Assembly (NCBI GenBank): GCA_030648225.1
Contig: JAUSIA010000056.1
Span: 1-5,508 of the forward strand
Direction: 5' to 3'
DNA from: Ignavibacteria bacterium
Lineage (GTDB): Bacteria; Bacteroidota; Ignavibacteria; Ignavibacteriales; Ignavibacteriaceae
Length of the DNA: 5,508 nt
Every line of letters starts with the position of its first letter. Position 1 is the first letter of the stretch. Positions 1-5,508 of this stretch are shown here, piece after piece. A program made the translations under genes and the position numbers. Under the pieces are notes generated by a model. That model saw only the letters and a program-made list of their open reading frames with translations. It searched no databases and was not told where the DNA came from.

Positions 1-1886
1 TAGAGCAGCAAAGCACCATTCTTTTTTAAAAGATGATTAGTAACTGCTTTCATTGCTTCATGCTGTTTTTGTTCATCAGCTATTTCACTGATAACAGACC
101 ATGTTTGAGCATTTAAGAATATCTTACCTTCTTCATTATCCCTGCTTCCGATTTTTTCACCATTATCTTTTGTGGCTCTGAAAAACCATTCTCCATCCCA
201 GGCATATTTATCAAATGCATTCTTTAATTCATCAGCTTTGAATGAATATTTTTCTGCAAGCTTTTGTTCTCCTGCTCTTTCACAGACAGAAGAAAATTTC
301 CTGAGGATTAAATAGAAAAACTCAGCCAGCCATATTGATTCACCCTTCATTTCAAGTCCAACTGCACTAAGTCCATCATTCCAGTCACCGGCACCAATTA
401 AAGGAAGACCTCTTTCACTAAACCTAACAAGCACCCTTTCAATAGCTGCAACAGAAAGATTGAAAAGTGAATCTCTTTTATTCGGATTATCATAATAAGG
501 TTCTTTTATCGAGAGGATTTCATAATTGTCAGTTTCATCAAGATATTGAATTATGGTGAATGGCAGCCAAAGGAGGTCATCAGTCATTTTAGTTTCAAGT
601 CCTGTTTCAGTAATCGGGTGCCACCAATGTAGAACAGTTCCGTCTTCTTTCTGATGCTGAGCATGGAGACGGATTTGTTTTTCTGTTAATGAAGGATCTA
701 TAGGAAGGAATACAAGGCTATCCTGCAGCTGATCTCTGAAACCATAAGCACCACTTTGCTGATAATAAGCTGTTCTTCCCCACAACCTTCCGGAAATAGT
801 CTGATACCTCAGCCATTTATTTACAAGAATATTCATCCCATCATCAGGTGTATCAATTATCATCGAATCAAACCTCTTAAGCCATGAGTTTCTAACTTCT
901 TCAAGTGCTTCATCAACTTTTTCTTGCTGCTGAAATTTTTTAAGTGATGAAGATATATCAGACTTTTCAGCCATAGACTGATGAGCCTTCGGATCAGATT
1001 TTGATATCCCCATAAAAAAACTAAAATAATCTGTAGAATTATCATTAAGATTACAATCTATTCTGATGGTACCAATAGAATCATTCCATTTCCCTGTTTT
1101 CTTAGAAAGTTTTTTTGAAACAACTCCCACAGGGTTTTCCAGAGAACCATATTGCCCAATAAATGTTTCTTTATCACCTTCATAATCTGTTATTTTCTTG
1201 CTAGACGAAATGAATCCTAAATAAGGATACTCAATATTCCAATGTCCTCTGTCACCCAGAGGTATTTCCCACAAACGTTTTGTTGCTGTCATTGCATTCA
1301 GTTTAGTATCAAAGTCAGTTTCAATAAAAGTTTTATGGAATTCTCTATGATGATCTGCTGAAGAACCAAGACACCACTCAAAGTAAGAGTAGAAAGAAAG
1401 GTTTATTTCTTTACCAGTTTTATTCTCAACTTTAAAATTCCATATTTCAAGGGATTCATTTAGCGGGATGAATACAGTAAGATTTATTTTTACATTTTTG
1501 TATTCAGAAAAGAATTGAGCATATCCAAAACCAAACCTGCATTCAAAGTCAGTGAGTTCTGTTTTTGCAGGCATCCAGGTTGGAGACCAAACTTCATTTG
1601 TTTCATTATTTTTTATATAGAAGTATTTACCCCAATTATCAAGAATGAGATCCTGATGCCATCGGTTCAGTCTGTTAAATTCAGAATGAGTTTCCCAACT
1701 GAATCCGCCTCCCGATTGTGAAATGACCAAACCATAACTACCATTTGAAATAACATTAACCCAGGGTTTGGGAGTTTTGCAGGTACTAATTACATACTCA
1801 TTTCCATCTTCAGTAAAATGCCCATACTTCGTCGCGAATTTTTTCATATCAACCCGATAATTATCAGTAATTAAATAATCTTTCAT
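1..1886 (-). CDS. GH94 family glycoside phosphorylase (beta-glucan/oligosaccharide phosphorylase), C-terminus cut by window edge
   Basis: A continuous reading frame of 628 codons runs off the left edge; GH94 enzymes are usually about 800 residues, so roughly the last fifth is missing. GH94 enzymes are cytoplasmic inverting phosphorylases that split a beta-glucosidic bond with phosphate, giving glucose 1-phosphate and a shortened sugar. The N-terminal beta-sandwich spans about residues 20-280 (YGHF at 21, KPWVN near 40, SGGGFSW at 58-64). A helical linker follows, then the (alpha/alpha)6 barrel from about 345. Active-site signatures seen are GFRDQLQD (382-389), LHWWHP (419-424), TDDLLWLP (435-442) and GDWNDG, whose D501 (codon 384-386) is the expected general acid. 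RLWGRTAYYQ before FRDQLQD and GAGDWNDG followed by KGES resemble the cyclic-glucan-synthase C-terminal, cellodextrin and cellobionate phosphorylase branches more than classical cellobiose phosphorylase (from memory). No signal peptide. The gene sits 14 bp after the lacI-type gene, so the two are co-transcribed. The ATG at 1886 has a weak AGG 5 nt upstream; an in-frame ATG at 1907 is the alternative start. Confidence 0.9.
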   Translation of the reverse strand, partial: MKDYLITDNYRVDMKKFATKYGHFTEDGNEYVISTCKTPKPWVNVISNGSYGLVISQSGGGFSWETHSEFNRLNRWHQDLILDNWGKYFYIKNNETNEVWSPTWMPAKTELTDFECRFGFGYAQFFSEYKNVKINLTVFIPLNESLEIWNFKVENKTGKEINLSFYSYFEWCLGSSADHHREFHKTFIETDFDTKLNAMTATKRLWEIPLGDRGHWNIEYPYLGFISSSKKITDYEGDKETFIGQYGSLENPVGVVSKKLSKKTGKWNDSIGTIRIDCNLNDNSTDYFSFFMGISKSDPKAHQSMAEKSDISSSLKKFQQQEKVDEALEEVRNSWLKRFDSMIIDTPDDGMNILVNKWLRYQTISGRLWGRTAYYQQSGAYGFRDQLQDSLVFLPIDPSLTEKQIRLHAQHQKEDGTVLHWWHPITETGLETKMTDDLLWLPFTIIQYLDETDNYEILSIKEPYYDNPNKRDSLFNLSVAAIERVLVRFSERGLPLIGAGDWNDGLSAVGLEMKGESIWLAEFFYLILRKFSSVCERAGEQKLAEKYSFKADELKNAFDKYAWDGEWFFRATKDNGEKIGSRDNEEGKIFLNAQTWSVISEIADEQKQHEAMKAVTNHLLKKNGALLL

Positions 1887-1900
1887 GTCTGCCTGGCTGT

Positions 1901-2899
1901 TCAACATGAACCTCTTATAACTAATTGAGTGGAGATCTTTACTACAGGATGTGAAGAACCATTCCTCCCCTGAATCTTTTTCATTAAAATTTCTGCAGCA
2001 GTTTTTCCAACCTCTTCAATTTGTACACGTACGGTTGTTAAACCCGGAGATAAATATTTCGCAACAAAAATGTCATCAAAGCCGGCAATACCTATATCTT
2101 CAGGAATTTTAATTCCTGCTTTTGATGCAGCATCATAACACCCCAGAGCCATCATATCATTAGCAGCAAAAATTATTTGGGGTTTGGTCTTCATTTTCAA
2201 AAGTTCGTTACAAGCTGATTCACCGGTTTCCCTGGTAAAATCACCTTTTATAATCCAGGAGTTATTAATAGCTAAATTGTGTTTGCGGCAAGCATCCAGA
2301 AAACCCCGTTTTCTTAATAAAGCATCATCGTTATCCAATGGTCCTGAAATGTGAGCTATCTTTGTAAATCCCTTTTTAACAATCAGGTATTCAGTTATAT
2401 CAAAAGCACCCTGGTAATTATCAATAGAAACAGCATCATATTTCCCCGTTTCATTATGACCAGAAATCATAACGATGGGTATCTTACTTTGGTCGAGTAT
2501 CTCTTTAATATTATTATTTAGCGAAGATACCAGAAGAATCATTCCACCAACAATTCCATTTTGCATAAAAGTAAGAATTGATTCATCCAGAGTTCTATAT
2601 TTATGAGAACTGGCAACCAATGTATAGTAACCATGAGTATAAGTTACCTCATCCACACCTTTTATAATTTCAGTGAAAAATTCATCTGAGCTTTCCGGAA
2701 GGAGTAAACCTATAACATTTGATTTTTTCTTTACAAAGTTCCTGGCAAGAATATTAGGTTTGTAATTGAGTTCCTTCGAAACACGCAAAACAATATCTCT
2801 TGTTTTCTCAGTCACTCTTTGATCATTATTGAGCACCCGGGATACTGTAGCTATTGAAACCTTTGCTCTCTTTGCAATCTCTTTTATAGTCGGTGTCAA
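1901..2899 (-). CDS. LacI/GalR-family transcriptional repressor
   Basis: A complete 332-residue protein of normal length for the LacI family. Residues 3-24 form the helix-turn-helix (TIKEIAKRAKVS then IATVSRVLN as recognition helix). The hinge helix is about 48-56, with L51-A52-R53; the hinge leucine in this family wedges into the central CpG step of the operator. Residues about 60-332 are the periplasmic-binding-protein-like sensor domain (IGLLLPE at 63-69, and a late GFDD followed by LTTVRVQ, the typical C-terminal subdomain). The ligand is unknown; a di- or oligosaccharide related to the GH94 substrate is the natural guess. The start codon is TTG (2897-2899), supported by AGGA 6 nt upstream and by the usual position of TIKEIAKRA close to the N-terminus. 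The stop lies 14 bp before the phosphorylase start. A matching operator-like palindrome lies upstream of the secreted-protein gene at 4394-4411, so it probably controls the locus and perhaps itself. Confidence 0.95.
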   Translation of the reverse strand: MTPTIKEIAKRAKVSIATVSRVLNNDQRVTEKTRDIVLRVSKELNYKPNILARNFVKKKSNVIGLLLPESSDEFFTEIIKGVDEVTYTHGYYTLVASSHKYRTLDESILTFMQNGIVGGMILLVSSLNNNIKEILDQSKIPIVMISGHNETGKYDAVSIDNYQGAFDITEYLIVKKGFTKIAHISGPLDNDDALLRKRGFLDACRKHNLAINNSWIIKGDFTRETGESACNELLKMKTKPQIIFAANDMMALGCYDAASKAGIKIPEDIGIAGFDDIFVAKYLSPGLTTVRVQIEEVGKTAAEILMKKIQGRNGSSHPVVKISTQLVIRGSC

Positions 2900-2905
2900 A
2901 GAAAA

Positions 2906-2909
2906 TCCT
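2906..2909 (-). promoter_or_regulatory. Ribosome binding site deciding the TTG start of the LacI-family gene
   Basis: AGGA on the minus strand ends 6 nt before the TTG at 2899. No in-frame ATG or GTG lies between this site and the conserved HTH, so the site fixes the unusual start. Confidence 0.6.
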
Positions 2910-2927
2910 ATAAATTTTAAAAGAGTA

Positions 2928-2957
2928 AAGGCACTCTGAAAAAATTCAGAGTGCCTT
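2928..2957 (-). terminator. Perfect 13-bp hairpin, terminator or attenuator between secreted-protein gene and repressor gene
   Basis: The arms 2928-2940 (AAGGCACTCTGAA) and 2945-2957 (TTCAGAGTGCCTT) are exact inverted repeats around a 4-nt loop. Read on the minus strand the hairpin begins 7 nt after the stop of the secreted-protein gene and is followed by a U-rich stretch (TACTCTTTT). This fits a Rho-independent terminator, although the U tract is interrupted. It ends only 28 bp before the repressor start, too little space for a full promoter clear of the hairpin. Either the repressor promoter overlaps it, or it acts as a partial terminator inside one operon. Confidence 0.75.
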
Positions 2958-2964
2958 ACAACTT

Positions 2965-4290
2965 TTATTTAAGCAAAGTCATTTTCCGTGTAATAACAGA
3001 TGCTATTCCGTTATCGCCAGTTGCAGATAACGAATAGATATAGATACCTGAAGAAAGATTAGAAGCATCAACTGTATAACTATATGGTCCCTTTTCAAGG
3101 TTACCTTGAACAAGCGTCATAACTTTCTGTCCAACCAGATTGTAAATCTCAAGAGAAACATTTGATTTACTAGGTAATGCGAAAGATATATTTGTTACCG
3201 GGTTAAAAGGATTAGGATAATTCTGATTTAAAACCAGACTAACCGGAAGAGATGCACCAAGATTAATAATATCGGAGAATGAATAATTACCGTCAAAATC
3301 TATTTGTTTTAATCTGTAGGAATATTCTGTACGAGAAGAAATATTTTTATCTACGAAACTATAATTTGTAGCTTCAGTTGAAGTTCCTTTCCCTTGAACA
3401 AATCCAACTGTAACAAAATTTCCGCCTTCAGAACTTCTTTGTATTTCAAAACCATTATTATTAACCTCAGTCGCTGTAGTCCAATTTAATTTAACAGCTT
3501 GCCCCACATAGGAACCTGTAAATGAGGTTAATTCAACCGGGACAGTAACATTCGACATTATTAATTCTCTGTAAATGCCTCCCCACTCACTACCCCACCA
3601 TTGTTTGTAGTAATTTCCATTTGGTCCCCAAGGATCCTGTGAACCGGAACTATAATTATCAGGATCAAAGACATTTATCAATAATGTAACTGTAGCTAAA
3701 GGATCTGAAAATCCAAGTTGATCCAGATGAATAACTACCTCACATGTATAACCGTTATCAACATCTGTTGAATCAAAAATTGTGGTTCCCGGAAGAGGAT
3801 AACCAACACCCTCAGTTACACCAGCCGGTGCATTAGTTTCAAATACGAACTGCGGAGTGCTTCCGACATAGCTTTTGATTTCATACTCATTAGCTCCTGA
3901 AGCATTTTTTATTTTCATAAATAAACCATCGCCTTCCCAATCAAACTGACAAACCTGATGATCATCTGAGTTAAGTGATATGTAAAGATCAAAACCTGAT
4001 CTTAAGAATTTTACATTACAGGTGGATATATCGGTATAAGGTGGTTTTACTTCAATGCCGCTTGTTGGAGTATTTGAGTTACCTGATGGGGCTCCATCTT
4101 TCTTAAACATAAGATGGGGGACATCAATCGTCCAGGAAGATTCACTTAGTATTCCATCTAGAGTTATTGCTACATTTGTAACATAAACAGGTAATGATAA
4201 TGGATCTTGAACTGCCTGAGATAATACAGGCGTTGTAGAAAGAGCAAACAAAACAATTGAAAGAAGCAGTAAGTATTTTACTTTTTGCAT
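2965..4290 (-). CDS. T9SS-exported protein with CBM9-like domain and type A C-terminal sorting domain
   Basis: A complete 441-residue protein. Residues 1-24 are a Sec signal peptide (KVK, hydrophobic LLLLSIVLFAL, likely cleavage after VLS at 24). Residues about 33-245 look like a CBM9-like/DOMON-type beta-sandwich: ITLDG at 42-46 with E50 and W53 is the usual opening, and aromatic residues cluster at 221-240 (WGPNGNYYKQWWGSEWGG). PVELTSF at 251-257 opens a fibronectin-III-like domain (to about 345: KLNW, NGFEIQRS, YRLKQID). The last ~90 residues are the T9SS type A sorting domain (NYPNPFNP at 357-364, YNLVGQKV at 383-390, SGIYIYSL at 414-421, ending KMTLLK). The protein is thus expected to cross the inner membrane by Sec and the outer membrane by T9SS, then stay on the surface or be released. 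No catalytic domain is visible; carbohydrate binding is inferred from the fold and from the GH94 and LacI neighbours. The start is fixed by a strong GGAGGTG. Confidence 0.88.
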   Translation of the reverse strand: MQKVKYLLLLSIVLFALSTTPVLSQAVQDPLSLPVYVTNVAITLDGILSESSWTIDVPHLMFKKDGAPSGNSNTPTSGIEVKPPYTDISTCNVKFLRSGFDLYISLNSDDHQVCQFDWEGDGLFMKIKNASGANEYEIKSYVGSTPQFVFETNAPAGVTEGVGYPLPGTTIFDSTDVDNGYTCEVVIHLDQLGFSDPLATVTLLINVFDPDNYSSGSQDPWGPNGNYYKQWWGSEWGGIYRELIMSNVTVPVELTSFTGSYVGQAVKLNWTTATEVNNNGFEIQRSSEGGNFVTVGFVQGKGTSTEATNYSFVDKNISSRTEYSYRLKQIDFDGNYSFSDIINLGASLPVSLVLNQNYPNPFNPVTNISFALPSKSNVSLEIYNLVGQKVMTLVQGNLEKGPYSYTVDASNLSSGIYIYSLSATGDNGIASVITRKMTLLK

Positions 4291-4292
4291 AA

Positions 4293-4299
4293 CACCTCC
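4293..4299 (-). promoter_or_regulatory. Strong Shine-Dalgarno of the T9SS-exported protein gene
   Basis: GGAGGTG on the minus strand, 2 nt before the ATG at 4290, matches seven bases of the standard anti-SD tail. It is far stronger than the sites of the two downstream genes, which suggests this protein is made in larger amounts. The spacing is slightly short. Confidence 0.75.
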
Positions 4300-4342
4300 G
4301 TTGTGTTGTTTATTAAATGATTAATGAGGATGTGAAGATTCT

Positions 4343-4370
4343 ATTATATATAACAAAGGAAGAACAAAAT
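4343..4370 (-). promoter_or_regulatory. Candidate promoter of the T9SS-exported protein gene
   Basis: A perfect TATAAT hexamer (4343-4348, minus strand) lies about 53 nt before the start codon. The best upstream partner is a poor ATTTTG (4365-4370) at 16 nt spacing; its TTTG also recalls the Bacteroidota -33 element, but the matching TAnnTTTG -7 element is absent. The surroundings are so AT-rich that chance is likely. Confidence 0.25.
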
Positions 4371-4393
4371 TTTAAAGAACGTCATTTTTCTTT

Positions 4394-4411
4394 AATGTAA
4401 ACGTTTACATT
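4394..4411. promoter_or_regulatory. LacI-family operator (perfect 18-bp palindrome, central CpG)
   Basis: AATGTAAACGTTTACATT is an exact palindrome centred on CG at 4402/4403. Its core TGTAAACGTTTACA is the classical pattern of LacI-family operators and of CcpA cre sites. The nearby LacI-family protein has a recognition helix (IATVSRV) close to that of CcpA-type regulators and a hinge leucine for the central CpG. It lies 104 bp upstream of the secreted-protein start, so it most likely controls that gene and, by read-through, the repressor and phosphorylase genes. I saw no second full copy in the window. Confidence 0.8.
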
Positions 4412-4483
4412 GACGAATTTTAATTTATCTTTTAAATTTCAAAAAGTCAATAGTTTTCTTTAAAAACTTTAATAATTGTAATA

Positions 4484-4525
4484 CCAAGATAGAAATGTCA
4501 TAGATTCGCCAAAATAGAAATGTCA
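4484..4525 (+). repeat. Two 17-bp direct repeats at the left IS end
   Basis: CCAAGATAGAAATGTCA (4484-4500) and CCAAAATAGAAATGTCA (4509-4525) match at 16 of 17 positions with a 25-bp period, about two and a half helical turns. They precede the transposase start and most likely are binding sites for its N-terminal helix-turn-helix at the IS terminus. Confidence 0.75.
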
Positions 4526-4541
4526 GTAAAATAGTAGGAAC

Positions 4542-4573
4542 TTGAGGTTCTCAAAAAAATGGAGAAACCTCAA
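4542..4573 (+). promoter_or_regulatory. Hairpin enclosing the transposase start codon
   Basis: TTGAGGTTCTC (4542-4552) pairs with GAGAAACCTCAA (4562-4573) with one bulged base. The 9-nt loop is seven A residues plus T and G, so the ATG at 4559-4561 lies inside the loop. No Shine-Dalgarno is exposed next to it. Some IS families use such structures to keep transposase translation low when transcribed from outside; that role here is an inference. Confidence 0.5.
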
Positions 4574-5419
4574 ATGAATGGAGTACTGACATTGAGCAAA
4601 AAAGAAATTGATCGGCTAATGATACTAGCCCAAATTGAAGAGAATAAAATATCTGTTTTGGAAGCATCGGATATTTTGAAACTAAGCCAGAGACAGATTT
4701 ACCGGATATTGAAAAGAATAAAAGCAGAAGGATCAAAAGGATTGAAAGAAAAAGTAATTGGTATCTACAGGAAGCAGTATACAGATTATGGCCCATCTCT
4801 GTATTCTGAAATGTTAACAGAATATCATAACATCTCACTAAGCAAGAGACTGTAAGACAGAGGCTAAGGCAGAATTCAATAACAACACAAATAAGAAAAA
4901 AGAGGCCACACAGAAGAAAAAGAGAAAGGAGAAGCTGCTATGGGAAGTTGCTTCAGTTTGACGGAAGCTATCACGATTGGTTTGAGGGACGAGGAGCAGA
5001 GTGTTGTCTGATAAATTGCGTAGATGATGCTACAGGAAATGTATATTGAAATTTGCATTATCAGAGAACACTCAGGATGTAGTGATGACAATGTGGGAAT
5101 ATGTAAAAAACAATGGCATACCAAGAAGCATATATGCAGACAGAGCCAGTGTTTACTATGCTGAAGTCAAGCTAACCGATTTTGGACGAGCAATGAAGGA
5201 GTTAGGAGTAGAGATTATATTTGCAAAGTCTCCCCGCAAAAGGAAGAGTGGAACGATTTAACAGAACACTCCAGGATCGTTTAATAAAAGCTTTAAGAAG
5301 GGAAGGTATATCTAACATAGCTGAAGCAAATGAATATCTTCAGAAAAAATTTATAAAGGCTATAATGAAAAGGAGAATTAGAAGGTGAAGCTAATTGGAG
5401 TTTGAATAATGAGAGATAA
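4559..5419 (+). pseudogene. DDE transposase of IS1202-like (ISNCY) type, broken by several frameshifts
   Basis: The transposase can be followed in successive frames. Segment 1 (4559-4846) has an N-terminal helix-turn-helix (LTLSKKEIDRL, then LSQRQIYRILKR) and reaches YGPSLYSEML and HNISLSK, then hits a stop at 4853-4855. Segment 2 (4846-5046) continues with ETVRQ, the basic KKRPHRRKRERR stretch, LLQFDGSYHDWFEGRG with the first catalytic Asp (4960-4962), and VDDATGNVY. Segment 3 (5046-5235) holds SIYADRASVYY with the second Asp (5139-5141) and DFGRAMKELGVE. Segment 4 (5236 to about 5357) holds AKGRVERFNRTLQDRL with the catalytic Glu (5251-5253). GYNEK then continues in another frame at 5358, and a weaker tail in a further frame ends at a stop about 5417-5419. 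The D, D and E codons all survive but in three reading segments, so no active enzyme can be made. The shifts fit single-base losses near 4848, 5047 and 5357 and a two-base loss near 5235. The genes beside it are intact, so decay is more likely than sequencing error. Confidence 0.85.
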
Positions 5420-5508
5420 TTACACTGTTATTATACTTGATATTATACAGCTCATAAAAAAATATTAACAGTACAGGTATATATTCAAAAACAATAACCA
5501 AAGGATAA

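Larger units (their letters stand above)
4484..5508 (+). mobile_element. Decayed IS1202-like (ISNCY-type) insertion sequence, right end not seen
   Basis: The element is recognised from its DDE transposase remnant (4559 to about 5419) and from repeated putative transposase-binding sites at its left end (4484-4525). The exact left boundary is uncertain: either the first repeat (4484) or the TGTCA at 4496 could be the tip. No inverted copy of these ends is visible downstream, and the C-terminal region found beyond the catalytic core in full-length relatives cannot be traced. The right end is therefore lost or outside the window. Bases 5420-5508 are AT-rich with no reading frame or signal I can support; they are included only as presumed IS remnant. 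No target-site duplication can be tested. Confidence 0.6.

Noticed and set aside
860..1045. 61-codon minus-strand reading frame
   Set aside because: It lies entirely inside the GH94 coding frame, in another frame, and has low-complexity composition with no motif.
1273..1280. AAACGTTT as a second LacI operator
   Set aside because: Only the 8-bp core is palindromic, the outer TG/CA positions do not fit, and it lies inside the GH94 coding region.
1515..1721. 68-codon plus-strand reading frame
   Set aside because: Antisense to the well-supported GH94 N-terminal domain; no recognisable protein.
4484..4525. Possible CRISPR-like repeat
   Set aside because: Only two copies, with a spacer of only 8 bp; placement before a transposase fits an IS end.
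4551..4838. 95-codon minus-strand reading frame
   Set aside because: Antisense to the transposase N-terminal fragment, which has clear family motifs; the hydrophobic look is a by-product of AT-rich antisense.
4846..5049. Programmed frameshifting of the transposase
   Set aside because: Several shifts at unrelated sites would be needed; IS elements that use recoding need only one at a defined slippery site.
4876..5124. 82-codon minus-strand reading frame, Cys- and Ser-rich
   Set aside because: Antisense to transposase segments 2 and 3, including the first catalytic Asp region.
5046..5261. 71-codon plus-strand frame as an independent small gene
   Set aside because: It starts in mid-domain with TTG and continues the transposase alignment on both sides; it is one segment of the pseudogene.

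Overview
The window is AT-rich bacterial DNA. It most likely comes from the Ignavibacteria or a close relative in the Bacteroidota/Chlorobi group. The reasons are a secreted protein ending in a type IX secretion (T9SS) sorting domain of the 'NYPNPFNP' kind, a LacI-family regulator in a sugar locus, and a strong Shine-Dalgarno sequence (GGAGGTG) before the secreted protein, which is uncommon in Bacteroidia. This placement is an inference; there is no rRNA or other marker.

Positions 1-4290 hold three genes on the minus strand, read right to left. First is a 441-residue T9SS-exported protein with a CBM9-like N-terminal domain (2965-4290). Next is a LacI-family repressor with a TTG start (1901-2899). 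Last is a GH94 glycoside phosphorylase that runs off the left edge (1-1886; 628 residues visible, C-terminus missing). The repressor and phosphorylase genes are 14 bp apart and are surely co-transcribed. The 65 bp between the secreted-protein gene and the repressor gene hold a perfect 13-bp hairpin, a terminator or attenuator.

Upstream of the secreted-protein gene lies a perfect 18-bp palindrome with a central CpG (4394-4411), of the type bound by LacI/CcpA-family proteins. The repressor has the matching hinge (L51-A52-R53) and recognition helix. The set reads as a small self-regulated glucan-use locus: a surface or secreted carbohydrate-binding protein, a sugar-sensing repressor, and a cytoplasmic phosphorylase that splits a beta-glucoside with phosphate. 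The actual sugar is not determined.

Positions ~4484-5508 are a decayed insertion sequence on the plus strand, of the IS1202-like (ISNCY) type. The DDE transposase can be followed through at least four frames and so is a pseudogene. Its left end has two near-identical 17-bp direct repeats, and a hairpin holds the transposase start codon in its loop. No right end was found. The last ~90 bp (5420-5508) are AT-rich with nothing I can support.
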